Assembly: GCA_963457665.1 (NCBI GenBank)
Contig: OY735202.1
Coordinates: forward strand, 76,537,142 to 76,601,141
Reading direction: 5' to 3'
Source: Thysanoteuthis rhombus
Lineage: Eukaryota > Mollusca > Cephalopoda > Oegopsida > Thysanoteuthidae
Length of the DNA stretch: 64,000 nt
Of the stretch, positions 33,880 through 45,984 are shown piece after piece. The notes below the pieces were generated by a model. The model was not told the DNA's origin, ran no database searches, and worked only from the letters and a program-made list of their open reading frames with translations. Position 1 is the stretch's first letter; the number at the start of each line of letters is the position of its first letter. A program made the position numbers and the translations under genes.

Positions 33880-35340
33880 CATAATCAAGGTGATACTTTC
33901 AGACTGGCTATGTGTATATTATTTATAATTATTTAGTGTGAAAAATCTAAAGGTACCCGGCAAAAAACAGTCGAGAGTGGCAATTAGGTAGTTTTTTTTG
34001 TTTTTTAACCGTAAATGTTTATGAAATGAAAACAAACAATTGGATCGTAACTACCTCTACTCACCCCCAGGTAGAATCTACCTGCAAACGTAAAAAATTT
34101 CATTGAGGTCCATATATTGAGGAATAACGAGTAGAATTGAGAGAAAGGAGACAGCGACGACAGATACCCATAACGAATTAATTCCAGTCCCTGGCACCTT
34201 TTTTTTTTTTTTTTTTTTTTTTTCAAAAAAATCTCATTTATTAAAAATTTAAACATGTGTGATGTGGTAATAATAAATGTCATAATTCTTCTTGAAAGTA
34301 TTTCCATCTGGTGAGAGAGCGCTACACATCCTGGTAATATAGACCTACAACTCAGTTGCTAAAAAAGAATTTTTGATATTCAATCTACTTCTACTCACTT
34401 AGACAGTATGTTTATGACCTCTTAGTCCGTTTGTACTTCATTCTAGTGAAATATCGTCCCAGTCTTGACGAGAATAATTTGTTGTTTTTCCTATAGCGTA
34501 CCATTGTAAAAAGTTTTTCTTTGCCGTAAAAATTCTTCTTTTCTTTTCAATTATTCCTTCCTTGTATTCAACGAAACGTTTCTTTCTTTCTTCTAAAACT
34601 TTTGTAAATTTTTTTATTGCGAATCGTAATAATTTGCCTTTGAAAATTTTCTCTAAGTTTTTACGGGGAAAACAATCGAATTCAAAAATTCTACATAAAA
34701 TCAACCAATAACCAGATTTTGATAAAATTTTCTCAAACATATTTATCAAATGGATGATTAGCTGATAAAAGTTGTCGCCATTTTCAAGAAAAAAATATGC
34801 TTGTTCTCGTTCACATTGTATTGCCTTAAACCTCATTTCGAAAAAAGATAGTCATTTTTTTGTCAGAATGAGAAATGTTTAGATATCATGAAAGTATAAA
34901 GGTTCTAAGCTGAAAACGGTAGAGAGAGAGGGGCAATTAGTTTATTAGGGCCGTTAACTCCGAGTTACCAATTTTTCTTATTCAAACCATAAAATTCTTT
35001 AAAATTTATATATTTTCAGTCCGATGCTCAAGAACCTGTATAACAATTTTCATTCTAATAATCGATTCAGCAGTTTGAAATTTTAATATTTTTCGTGTTG
35101 ACATAGTTATTTGTATGTAAAATGTAAACAAACAATCGGATCGACCATAACTTACCATTTTTCAATTCCTGGGGTCTTGTCAACTTGATAGCTAAAATTT
35201 CAGCAAAATCAATGAAGATTCAAGAAATTTTCCCGATTGTAAACAAAAACATTTTTTATAATAAAATGTAAACAAACAATCGGATCAGTCATAACTCATC
35301 ATTCCCCGGTTAGAATCTCTTCACAAGCATAAATAAATAT
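33880..35340. other. Region with family L short repeats and an unsupported 132-codon ORF
   Basis: The motif 'tgtaaacaaacaatcggatc' occurs at about 35125 and 35270, with a variant 'aaacaaacaattggatcg' at 34030. It is each time followed by 'taact(c/a)...' and 'agaatct...aag/cgtaaa'. Between them lies a minus-strand ORF (34438-34836) rich in Lys, Glu and Phe, with no recognisable domain, signal or neighbour. I do not call it a gene. A T25 tract lies at 34199-34223. Confidence 0.45.
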
Positions 35341-35514
35341 AAAAAATGATAGTCCCTGGTCTAGATTAGTGCTGGCATCTACAACAAATTATTCACGATT
35401 TAAATACATTAATTTCACAGGATTAGAATGAAATTACAATTAAGATCAATTTTTCTAGCTTCTGGGTTTAGAATTACAATTACATCACATTCAAAACATT
35501 TCATAACATAAGTC

Positions 35515-35760
35515 AGAGGCGTAGCTGGGGGAAGGGTTATTTGAAAACTCCCGGCCCCGGTCCCTCAAAAGCTATATAAATTATTGTTCACCTAAAATGC
35601 ATCTCTACTGACGTTGTACAATATAAACCCGGATATATTTGTACATATATGAATTGCATCAAAAAATTTCAGCCTTTGAGGTTATTTTTTATGAATCATC
35701 GATTTAACGTGGCTCTAAAAGTTTAATTTCTACAACTATCACTCATTCTATTCTTCCTAC
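35515..35760 (-). repeat. Family K repeat
   Basis: 'agaggcgtagctgggggaag', 'gttatttgaaaactccc' and 'aaaagctatataaattattgttcacc' match 39368-39600 on the same strand and the reverse complement of 19813-19900. Confidence 0.6.
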
Positions 35761-36199
35761 TGTGACATATGGTATGAAATAATTTTATAAATTCAAATCA
35801 CAATAGAACCTTTATTGATTCAAATTTGAGGGGAAAAAACTAAATTCAATTAGTACAAATTCGGTTATGATACTTGTACTACATTTTTGACTGATCAATG
35901 TTATAACTTGCATGTTGACTGATGTTTTCTGTTTTTTTTCACAAATTAAGTGATGGTGCTTGTCTATTTAGCAGATTTTCTTCTTCATCAAATCTCACTA
36001 CTTATATAAAACATGTTTTAACATTCCCAAGATTGTTACAAAAACATTTTTTTTAAAGCTCAGCATCATGCAAAGACATTTCCATAAAGCAGCCGCAACA
36101 TGAGACATGATTTTATTTTGAAATTGTATGGATTTCGATAAAGCTTAGCAGTAGCTGTTAAGAAATGTCCTGGTTTTTTGTTTGTTTTTGTTTTATTTA

Positions 36200-36222
36200 T
36201 TTATTTATTGGGGGGGGGGGGT
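36200..36222. repeat. (TTTA)n followed by G11
   Basis: Low-complexity junction 'tttatttatttatt' then a run of G. Confidence 0.8.
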
Positions 36223-36412
36223 TAAAGTGTGCATGTACTTATTGTGGCTGAGAAAGTGTTCCTTTTTCTGTGGGTAACCTGAATATTTTCTCTTCTCTAT
36301 TTCGCTTGAAAAATCTGACACCCAGCCATCATCATCATCACACAAGGCTGCCTTGACTACAAAATCATCACCAAATCCCACTGCAAAATAGTCTAGTGAT
36401 GATCATCGATCT

Positions 36413-36444
36413 CCCCCCCTCCTCCTCCTCCTCCTCCTCCTCCT
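36413..36444. repeat. (CTC)n microsatellite
   Basis: About nine CTC units preceded by C7. Confidence 0.9.
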
Positions 36445-36584
36445 TAGTAACTTTAAACAACAACAACAACCAAAACAAGCATGTCCTGCAGTTCTTGAAT
36501 TACAAAAAGCAGGATTCATTTCACCCTTCGAATTCAACATTTTGAACCTCTGTCGGGGTTAACTCTATTTTGTCGGCTTTACGT

Positions 36585-37200
36585 TTAAAAATTCCAGCTG
36601 AGGCAGTTTGCAGTGACTACGCACTGATGCCCTTGGGAAAGACATGAATTCGCATCACCCAGTTGACTCTGGATAAAATAGCGCGGGATCAAGTGAGTGA
36701 CGCCCGTGGGCATCTGCTGTGGTGGGTGTAAACGAGGCATTTCCCCCCCCCCGGATCAGGCCATCTCACTGAGGGCAAGGGTTTGAAGTCGGAACCTTAT
36801 AGTCAATAAACAATAATGGTGCCGTACAATTGTTTTATGTAACCCGAACTTCCCATATAAAAAAAATTGTATCATTATTCGTGACACGCTGAGGGGAGGG
36901 GGTCAGGTCATGTGTCTCTATCAACAGTTGAGTGCACCATCTGACATCTTGAACATACAATGGGTCCTACTTGCACTATAAATGGGTGGAATGCCTATCG
37001 TGTGACAAGGTTGCTGCTAAGATATATTTCGAATATTTCTTCCCCCCCCCACACACACACTACTGGAAATATATGGTTTCGCCCCCCTCCTGAGAAAGTG
37101 GCTGCGAACACCCATGTTGACACCACTTCGGGTGCTTTTTTCCCTCTACGTCTATTTCATATATCGCAAACGGAAACTGAGTATGTTGCAAAGTGGCATG
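36585..37200 (+). repeat. Family B SINE, longest copy
   Basis: It begins just after the B-box region ('aattccagctgaggcagtttg') and runs through 'gcactgatgcccttgggaaag', 'caagtgagtgacgcccgtgg' and 'gaggcatttcccc'. It continues with 'ctcactgagggcaagggtttg', 'tcaataaacaataatggtg', 'acaattgttttatgtaaccc' and 'tattcgtgacacgctgagg', then 'ggtcaggtcatgtg', 'gagtgcaccatctgacatctt' and 'cgaacacccatg'. The plus-strand ORF 36960-37223 is part of it. Confidence 0.7.
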
Positions 37201-37435
37201 TGGATCCCAAGCTGGGCGACTAAAGCCGTAGCTAGTATAAGGACACTATGATATACATAGAAGTGTGTGCGAATGCTGACCCAACACTATTATTACTCAT
37301 TTGCTAAACACCCAGATGTTGTTCTGCATGGTACATATTCAGGATACCTTAATTCAGTACCTCTGACGCCAAATCCCCGTTTTGGTTACTTAGAGGTCAC
37401 AAGCCGATAAACAAAATCAGACTTTTAATATTATA

Positions 37436-37775
37436 CTGTAAATCCTCTTATAAACGGGCCTCTTATCCATGGATTAGGAAATACCGGACAAAATAGGTTC
37501 ATTGCGAATATTTCGTCCGCCAAGATTCGTTCGAGCCGACGTTTATGAAAAATTATGAAAAAATATTTTCCCGTGTAGTGATGTAATATGAACTTCTTTA
37601 ACTGATTCTGGCCTTCGTTTCTTCAGGGAATGTTTGGTTTTTGAGAAAAGGTAACTTTTACAGAAGCAAGTTTGGGGGCTTTAAAAAAAATATCCATAAT
37701 TCGATAATAACAGACAATTGGTATTAACGGACACCTGCTCCTCCAGTATTAGTTCGTTAATGAGAGAGTCTACAG
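37436..37775. mobile_element. Tigger/pogo-like MITE
   Basis: The left end after TA is CTGTAAATCCTCTTATAAACG. The right end in reverse is CTGTAGACTCTCTCATTAACG. Both fit the CTCxxATAACG terminal type. The right-hand TA has become TG. The 340-bp interior has no ORF. Confidence 0.6.
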
Positions 37776-37779
37776 TGAT

Positions 37780-38890
37780 TTAGAAAATAAACGATGAGAT
37801 GAATTAATTTGCCTTCTTTCGGGGTAACTCCATGTCAAAAATATTTTCTTCAGTCTCTCAGTCAATTTAAATGGACATTTTTTAAATAGATGTTATCTAC
37901 TGATGGAATAGATGAGTTTTCAGTGTCGACCCTGGGGTACTTGGGTGTCCCGGGCCACCTGAACTTCGGCGCCCTTGAAAGTATAGTATCATCTTATTTA
38001 TTTCAGTGAGAAAACTATATGAGTACTATAGTGATTGATAATACTAAATATTCATAATTCAAGTCCATCTACTCCCCATCTTCTCTTTGTATTTGAAAAA
38101 CCCTACTGGCTCAGACGCATGACGAGCGCCCCCTAGTGCTTGGCGTCCTTGGCGACTGATCGTGTTGCCGATACCTTGGGTCAGCTCCGTGAGGTTACAT
38201 TCAGAATCCCATGTGAAATTTAACGACAAATGATCTGATATACTCTTACTTTTCTTAGAACGAACTTAAGAGTTCATTCTTCTCAATTCTGTCAATTCAA
38301 TTTTGATTAAAGCATTATGAAAACTTGAATCCTCTGCCTAAGACACTTGAACGTTGATATTGATTAATCTATTGCTACGAAATTGAAGTGGATATCAACT
38401 CTTACCAACCTGAAATCAAGGAAGAATCTACCATGATAATTCGCCACGTGTATTCATATATCTATTTTTGTCTGTAACACCCAAAAGGGAAGGGAAAGAA
38501 TGATGTGCTGAATGCTGTTATAGAATTACGACGACTGCTAAAATGATTTTGTCTAATTCATTTCATTTTTAACCTTGGTATCAGAATAGCTGATTTGGCA
38601 CTCAACTGTGTAAACCCAGGGACAGATTTACCTCGTGCAGAGTCTTTAGCATTTGTTATCGAGGGGGCCTTAAATTAACAAAATGCTCCTTTGGTGTTAA
38701 AACACGTACATGTTTTTTATTTGCTTTACTGTAAAATAATGCAACAAATATGTCTGATATATTTCAGTAATAGTATTGTTTTATTTTTGTTTTGATCTTT
38801 GTGCAGCAGCCATGACTTCAGTTTCAAATACCTTCGTATTCATGCATGGTAACTCGCGTTTATAATAGTGTTGAAATGTCAACCCGGATT
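37780..38890. other. Nothing recognised
   Basis: Unique-looking, AT-rich sequence with no convincing ORF, repeat partner in the window, or RNA gene. Confidence 0.4.
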
Positions 38891-38919
38891 GGATGTGGTC
38901 ATTGGCTAAAATAGCAAAC

Positions 38920-39200
38920 CTTAAAAACACCCACTTGTTCATGAAAGTCGAAGGCAGTAATAGTACTGTTTCGGGCTGGGAGGAGAAGGGTATATTCGAA
39001 ATATATATTTATCCGCCCACCATTAGTAGAATAACACTATTATGTAGATATCAGGTGGTGCACTTGACCGTTGATCAAGATTCATGTCCTGGTCCCAGCG
39101 AATAATAATAGTCGTTTTATATGGAACATTAAGTTGGGGTTGCATAAAACAATTGTACTGCACTACTATCGTTTATTGACTATAAGTGCCCCTCCCCCCC
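38920..39200 (-). repeat. Family B SINE, 3' part
   Basis: In reverse complement it carries 'gtcaataaacgatagtagtg', 'acaattgttttatgcaaccc', 'tattcgctgggaccagg' and 'gatcaacggtcaagtgcacc', as in 36780-37000. A C11 run and (CA)n tract follow at 39194-39232. Confidence 0.6.
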
Positions 39201-39367
39201 CCCCCTGCACACACACACACACACACACACAGAGCAGACGCCCATGCACGTTCATTGACTGGTTACTGGTGGAAACATTTTGAAAAAGCATATTATCGAT
39301 GAACATGAACTCTCCGTAAACCCAAGCTTTCATTTTTTTTCTTTATAAACAGCTTTCTAGGTTGATT

Positions 39368-39600
39368 CAGAGGCGTAGCTGGGGAGGGGGCTATTTGAAC
39401 CCCAGTGGAGTGGGGGTGATTAGTGCAAAAGCTTTATAAATCAGCAGACAGACAGTGACATTATAGAATAAGAAGGATATATTTGTATATACATTAATCA
39501 AAGAAATAATAATTTAGCCTTTGGGATTATTTTTCACCAATTAAGTGAGATAGCATATGTCTGTTTATTGCAAATGTTCATTTTTTATCGAAACTTACTA
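39368..39600 (-). repeat. Family K repeat
   Basis: Begins 'cagaggcgtagctggggag' and includes 'ctatttgaacccc', 'aaaagctttataaatcagc' and 'gcctttgggattatttttc', parallel to 35515-35760. Confidence 0.6.
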
Positions 39601-39711
39601 AATGTTAGAAGGGGTCCTCATATAGCTATAATGGTGTTGTTCTCCCATTGTCCAATTGTACATATATCTTTTGAAAAATAGTTAACAAATTTGATATAAA
39701 ACAAGTCATCA

Positions 39712-40085
39712 TCATCAGCCTTTTAGTATACGGCGTTGGACATAGACTTTCCCCAATATTCGCCTGACTTCTCTATCATGGGCGTCGCGAAGCCAATACT
39801 TTCTGAATTCATCTAGTTCGTCACGCCATCTTATTTTTCGCTTGTCAGTTTTGTGTATGATCTCTGAGGATCCAAGTTGTAAGTCGTGATGTCTATCAGT
39901 TGTCTGCCGTTCTTACAACATTGCCATTTGAGTTTTCTGGTGGATTTTGTGATATCAAGCATAATTCTCTCTTGTGCATGTTACATGGTCCTCAGTTTGA
40001 AGGTCGGTCTTTTTGTTTCCGCTCCATAGGTGACTATCGGAAAGATGCTGTGGTTGTGTACCCTTCTTTTTAGGATTAATGGATC
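39712..40085 (-). pseudogene. RTE-type LINE fragment, reverse transcriptase C-terminus
   Basis: The minus-strand translation, with stops and shifts, reads IFPIVTYGAETKRPTFKLRT, HAQERIMLDI, RKLKWQCC, then DELDEFRKYWLRDAHDREV and RILGKVYVQRR before a GATGATGATG end. It is the same family and orientation as 5777-6172 but retains slightly more upstream sequence, including the YGAE block that follows the RT domain in these elements. It is defective throughout. Confidence 0.75.
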
Positions 40086-40194
40086 TTCTTGTTCTTGAAA
40101 ATTAAGGCAGACACTAACAAGTATCTATTTTAGTGTTTTAGTCATGTGACAGTTATATGACTTTTATATCGTGGTGCGCTTTTACCCCCAGTTC

Positions 40195-40510
40195 ATTTTT
40201 GGTGAGTAAAATTGAAATGATGTGTAAAACACCATTTAATTATATACATTGATTGCCAATTAAAGAAATTTCATATTTCAATTATATCAAGCAAGTCTTT
40301 ACATGAAATCCTGTTTTTATTCGCGATTTCTAGACGGGTGGGCCAAAATACATGTAAAAATGTGGGGGTCCCCGAACCATCCACCTTATAATACGGACTG
40401 CACTAAATCGAAGGACGTCTATAAAAAAAAATTTTCTTGCAGATCTAGCTCTAAACTCTATATTCGAGTTAGCAAGGCAGGTTTGTTCCGCTCATTTATT
40501 TTTAAGTGGT
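40195..40510 (+). repeat. Family F repeat, longer version
   Basis: 'gaaatgatgtgtaaaacacc', 'aattatatacattgattgcc' and 'agacgggtgggccaaaat', followed by 'ccatccaccttataatacgg'. This parallels 60000-60200, so family F extends at least 200 bp beyond the 'gaagaaatt' block. The ORF 40303-40527 lies in this repeat. Confidence 0.5.
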
Positions 40511-40514
40511 TTTA

Positions 40515-42380
40515 CTTTGGTAATTAATGCCAAGGATAACCCTTAAACCCCAAGCGATTTGTTCTTTGTCTCTTGAGGTCTGTAATTTCCATACCTCAGG
40601 ATCGTGATCGTTCCTCTCTTGATCCAATCCACTGATGATCAACTCTACTTATTCGTATTTCATTTCTTTTTTCTTATTTAATTTATAAGTGGTGAAACAT
40701 AAGCCAATAAAGTTGAAAAAAAATGTCAATGGTTGATACGGCACCCCGCTTGGCGCCGGCTGGCTATAGCGCTCCTTTCGTAATAGTTTTCGTCGTAAAT
40801 TCAGTAATGTCATATTTCCTCAGTAAGATGATGAAAAGACAGCTTCATGGACAGTCTCTGAAATAACTGTATACTCTGTGCAGACTTTGGTTAATGTGCC
40901 ATGTATATGAGAATAAACACATACACAGTAATTTATCATGTAGTGTTATACATCGACATTTGAAAGTAGGTACCATATACAATACACTGCACTAATCCAT
41001 TCTATTTTGCTATGGCTCAACAGCGACACCATACATTTTAAAATGATTGCTTGCAAGCGCTACATTTTAAGGGCCGTATCTAGAGCGCAAATTGAGGTAT
41101 TTCCATATTTTGTAATATGATTACAATGACCTACTTCTTTCAATTGAAAAAGAATCTTCAAGATTGTAGATAACCAAATTGAAAGTACCTCAACTAATTT
41201 TGAAGAACTAGCTGAAAACTCCACCAGACGGGCAGGGCTTTCAGCTATTTGGGGCCTAAATGGGGTATTTGGCAAAGAGATTCGAACTATGTATTCACTG
41301 AATCATACCTTAATTGGAAATCATCACCGTCATCAACTCTTGGATCACAATTAATTGAAATGTCTTGGGAGGAGTGGAGTCACAAAAAATAGGTGAATTA
41401 TAGTAACACAGATATATAGAAATCAGATCATTATTATCCGCGAATTGATCCCAAAGTATTGTTAATTTTTTTTTTTTTTTTTTTAAATTTTCGAAAACCA
41501 ATTTGCTGAAAGGTTTTTAATAAAAACCTGTCTGGGATTTACATTATTGTACAAAAAATTTCGTTGTGATTCCTGAGTTACGCTCTCACGTACAGCTGGA
41601 CAGGTATGAGGTGAAGACGAAGTTTATCCCTACCGTAAAAAATAATAGCCTTTATGGAATATATGGATAAACATTGCATTTTATAGACATAAATAATGGA
41701 GATTTGCATTGCAGTGAGCTTGGAGAATAACCTTCTGTTGACTGCGAACAGATTTTTATAATTTGTTGTTTTTTCAAAGTACATTTTCAAGTTTTATATT
41801 ATTTTTCAAATTTAGCATTTTTATTACTTCATTAGATCAATAATGGAATCCTCTTTTGCATCAATCGAACTCTTTTTTACTACGCCAGTTGCGTCCCATA
41901 GTGTGACAGAAGACATCTGCACATTTCTGATTATTATATGTATGGATGAGCGATGATGAAGTAGCCGTACTTAGCACACGAAGTACTCATAATTCCCACG
42001 AGACTTAGAAATGCATGCGAATTCAGAGTTTGATTTCCAACACTCGTACACATAGACAAGACTAACAATGTTTATACAACAATTTGTATTTATTTTCAGT
42101 CTCCAGCTATTGAGTATAAGTGACTCTTGTGGAAAGAAATTTGTTTTGTGAATATTTTTCATTGCCATAGTTTAAAAGTGCAATGTGTCTTTTCTGCTCT
42201 GATAACTTAATGGACGAACTTCGTCTTGCCAGCCTGAAATTTGTCGGTTGGTATCAGCTGTGCAATAAGTGAAATGCCTTTGAAACTTTCCCTCACCCTT
42301 CTTCTTCTATATCGTTATTCTTTTTATCTCTCTCCTGGTCACCCATAGAAGAAAGACCCCCCCCCCCCAATTGTTACTTC
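40515..42380. other. Nothing recognised apart from homopolymers
   Basis: No convincing ORF, RNA gene or repeat partner in the window. A T22 tract lies at 41464-41485 and a C10 run at 42360-42368. Minus-strand ORFs here are 60-71 codons and unsupported. Confidence 0.4.
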
Positions 42381-42383
42381 TCC

Positions 42384-42439
42384 TGTCCCATAATAATAGT
42401 TACATTCATATGCACAAATGTAACTACTATCATGGGACA
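42384..42439. repeat. Short near-perfect hairpin, family P copy 1
   Basis: The arms TGTCCCATAATAATAGTTAC+ATT and AATGTAACTACTATCATGGGACA are 23 nt with 21 complementary positions, around a 10-nt loop. The same hairpin recurs at 43311-43378. Confidence 0.8.
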
Positions 42440-42709
42440 GAGGCAAGGCTGCCGAAATAATTTTTTTCAAAACTTTGCAACGCTACCCCATATACTCTGA
42501 ACAAACGCCCCCGCCCTTTAGTCATCCTTGTTTTGCAAGGCTACGTTGTACTCACCCTCCGGTAAATGATACTGATACTCAACCTATTTTTTATAAAGTT
42601 TCGATACACAGCTCTACTAAAAAAAACTCTCGGGCCCTTTCGTTGTCCCTCTGGGCCCCGATGCGATGCACCGGCAACACCCCCCTCTCAAAGGCCTTGG
42701 ACAGAGGTA

Positions 42710-42785
42710 CGGGTTGAGTCATCCCTCATCCAAAATGCCTGGGACCAGAAGAGTTTCCGTTTTCGGAATATTTTATGGGGGCCTG
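42710..42785 (+). mobile_element. MER2-like Tigger terminus, single end
   Basis: After a TA dinucleotide (42708-42709) comes CGGGTTGAGTCATCCCTCAT, then CCAAAATGCCTGGGACCAGA, AGAGTTTCC and TTCGGAATATT. This is the same terminal order as at the right end of 15974-16426, and better preserved. The opposite end was not found. Confidence 0.6.
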
Positions 42786-43310
42786 TAATGTCAGGGGAGT
42801 AAGTAATCTGGAATTTTTTTAATGCGTATTTTTATACAGAACTAATCGTTTGATCGTTAAAAAAACCCAGAAAAAATACGTTTTTGTTTTTGTTTTTTGT
42901 TGTGTGAAGATAGTTTAAAAATCATTTTAAAAGCTGTTCTTTTGTTTGTTTGTTTTTTTCCATTTTTATTGTTTACTGGAATTTTTTGCTTTCGAACTCA
43001 ACAATCGTTGACTTTCAATAACTTTCAGGTTTTGAGACATTTTGGTTCTCGGGGTCTCGAGTAAGAAGGTACTCAACCTGTAGTAATTTTCCCCTCTACC
43101 ATTTACCCCTCTCAGAAGAAAACGACTGCATATGACGTGTATGTTCCACCAGTCTCGTTGACACTTTATGTGTCAAGTTCAGGTTCAAGGCACCCCCTTC
43201 CCATTCCACAATCTCTCATTCAGTCAGTTGATAACAGTAATTGCTTTTCAATGCCAAAGTGCAGTCTTCAGCTTTTTTCCCCTTTTTAAACTTTATCTTA
43301 CCTAATACTA

Positions 43311-43378
43311 TGTCCCATAATACTAGTTACAATCAGCCTATGATATTCATATGCAAATGTAACAACTATTATGGGACA
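43311..43378. repeat. Short near-perfect hairpin, family P copy 2
   Basis: The arms TGTCCCATAATACTAGTTAC+AAT and AATGTAACAACTATTATGGGACA enclose a 22-nt loop. Both copies are followed by 'gagg(c/t)a', so the true element may extend slightly to the right. Confidence 0.8.
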
Positions 43379-43399
43379 GAGGTAGGCACATTGAAGGGA

Positions 43400-43575
43400 A
43401 GGTGATACCGATTGTGAAGTTTCGCACAAATTAACAAATCTTAACAATTCTATTTATTCAAAGCAATAATATATGATTTATTTATATCTTTTGCTTTCTC
43501 TTATTTCTTTTTATTCATGCGCCGTTTTTATCATCGAGTGTGCTGGGGTGTGAAACTTTGCAATCGGGGGACCAC
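43400..43575. mobile_element. Family I MITE, copy with a shortened left arm
   Basis: The left arm GGTGATACCGATTGTGAAGT...TTCGCAC is truncated. The right arm TGCGCCGTTTTTATCATCGA...GTGAAACTTTGCAATCGG...ACCAC is complete. It begins about 20 bp after the family P hairpin. Confidence 0.7.
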
Positions 43576-43579
43576 TTTG

Positions 43580-44645
43580 TGGTCAGAGGTAATATTTGTT
43601 GGTTGCTTCAGTTTGTTATATTTTTCTGATTGGTTCTAATGTATTTCTGTGGTCTCACTGTAAATGCATGCAGCCCCTCAGCATCTTGGCTAAGAATAAA
43701 GTGTAGTATCTGTTCATATCAGCTCAATATCAGATTGACTTACTATTGTAGACTGGTCTCGATTTGGATTCAGCTGGCCTCCCTCAGATGTGTGTGTTTG
43801 TTTCAGCTTATGATTTATTAATGCATCTATTGCCGTGATCACTGACTGATTGACAAATTGACATAGCAAACGCCTCACACCATTTCCATGAAACATTCCT
43901 TCCTATTCTTATGTCACTCAATTGACATTTTATCATCATTACATCAGATCATGGAATTAGATTTTAATACATCAGAATACACAAAGACGCATCAATTGCA
44001 TAAATGAAATTCTATTTTACTACCATATTAGGATTAAATAAAGGTTTTTTCTGAGGAAAGGGCTTTTGAAGGTGGGACCTTTGAATGGAATGGGCTTCTG
44101 AAGATCAAACTAGTGCATCTATGGTCTGAATTTCAGAACACCCCCCTCTAACTTCATCATATGTTATATATTTGACCTGTGTATACATAGCTCAAAGTAG
44201 ACATGTTTATCTGATCTGTTGTAAAAATGTTGCTCAAGATGTCTCCCCAAAAGTGCCAGGGTACTTCACAATTTTTGAGACTACCATGAAGGTCCCCACT
44301 TCAACTTATATCTCATTCGTGTGTGAGTGTGTGTTTATTTTTTTTATTTAATTTTGATAGTTGAGATAAATGTCTCGGATTTTTACGATGATTATTTTAC
44401 CTTTTTTTTTAATCATTCAACATTTTTTAAATTCATCTAAAATTTGTATGATCGTCTCTAATAATACAACAAATACATATTTTGATGCCGTGTGCATTAT
44501 ATGATGTACACGTCTGATTTGGGGCAGCAAACAACTTCCAAGTTTTTGCATGTTCAAGTTGAATGGATGTTTTGGTGAATTAAATTATGAAACTGTGTAC
44601 AAAACAATGTGATTTCAACTCCTGACCCTTCAAAACAAATGAGAG
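43580..44645. other. Nothing recognised
   Basis: Short ORFs only (43630-43821; minus 43714-43896), no repeat partner identified. Confidence 0.4.
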
Positions 44646-44649
44646 ACGA

Positions 44650-44980
44650 GACAGTTCTAAATGATTAAAAACTCTCACCATAGGTTCCTCAAGTTTTCAA
44701 GTGGTTTTGTCTGGCTATGTGTTATCTCTAAATGCTGCACCAATGAAGCTAGAGAGCTGAAAATTCAAACAACAAATTGGATTTTTTTTTGTAAAGTAAG
44801 TCTCTCGTGGGGGTGTGCATTTGAACTTGTTTTTTGGAAATTTGGACTTTTTTTTAGTGATCACCCATCAACAAAAGCTGAGAGAAGTACCTTATCCACT
44901 GATCAATTTTCTTTCCGATTTTTTAATTGAGCACCCCAGACACATCATGCTGCCAGATGATGTTTGTTACTGCTCTAGCT
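44650..44980 (+). repeat. Family A copy with internal deletion
   Basis: Head 'ctctcaccataggttcctcaag', 'gcaccaatgaagctagagag', then directly 'catcaacaaaagctgagagaag' and 'cacatcatgctgccagatgat'. About 100 bp of the middle are missing. ORF 44661-44930 reads through it. Confidence 0.75.
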
Positions 44981-45273
44981 AGTGGTCTGTGGGACTAGTT
45001 TTATAACCATTGCACTATGAGAGAGTAAGTCCAAATATGCTCATGAATTTCTTATGCTTTTTATCTATGTTTACAGTGGTATAGTGCTAAAAAAAAAAAG
45101 TAAGGGAATGCGGGGCTGGCTGCCTGCTCTCCTAGTGGGGGGGGGGCTCATTTGAGTAGTGAGATTTGGAATGATTTAAGGGTTATTTTTCTTCATTCAA
45201 CTCTTGTGGTTAAAGGTCAAAAGACAAAATATATTTTGGGGAGTATTGAAATTGTTTGGAAAATAAGAGTAAG

Positions 45274-45681
45274 CTTTGGTTATACATAACCAAATTTCAG
45301 TTGGTTATAAAATGGTTACCCTGATTGGACATTGTCAAGTTTCACACACTTGTTCAGTGGAGGTTTGAAATAGTGCAAATCTTTAGATCAAGTTTGTGAA
45401 TTACCCAATTAGTACGCCATTTTTAGTATCGAGTGAGCAAGTGTGTAGATTACCCTGTATAATTTATATATTAACTTCTGTTTTTCTTTCATAAGTTTTT
45501 TAAGCACTCACTCAGTGTGCGCACAAAAGTTGTGGGCTATTTTCAACATCGAGTGAGTGTGTGGAACTTTACAATTTATAATCGGGATGGCCATTTTATA
45601 GCCATTTACTATCAGGGTAGCCAATTACAATCGGGCTAGCCATTTTATAACCAACCGAATTTTGGCCGCATATAACCAAAG
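45274..45681. mobile_element. MITE with long inverted ends, related to family I
   Basis: The left end CTTTGGTTATACATAACC and the reversed right end CTTTGGTTATATGCGGCC agree for the first 11 bases. The similarity goes on through 'ggttataaaatgg' and the family I arm 'caagtttcacacact..'/'taaagttccacacactcact'. Inside are repeated short phrases such as 'ggccattttatagcc' and 'gggctagccattttataacc'. It appears to be a larger relative or a nested arrangement of family I. Confidence 0.7.
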
Positions 45682-45984
45682 ACTACTAAAATGAGTTCTC
45701 AGGATCAATTGTTAAAATAGCTGATGATTCGATGAATTCCCAATGATGTAATATAAATATCTGATATTGATATTTATAAATAATTCTTGATGTTGATAAA
45801 GTCTTTGGAGACACTTACTCTATCAACATGCAGTGAAGTTGTGGGTGTCTCCCTTGGCTAACACTCCTACTGCCTATTGCTTCAAGTTCTGAAATGCATT
45901 GCCTGCTCAAAAGATGAAAGGCCATATATCCAGGTTACATTCTCTCGGTATGGATGCAACTTGACCTGGCCATCAGTGGGATCA

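Noticed and set aside
34438-34836. 132-codon minus-strand ORF
   Set aside because: Lys/Glu/Phe-rich with no domain, splice or neighbour support. AT-rich DNA of this length produces such ORFs by chance.
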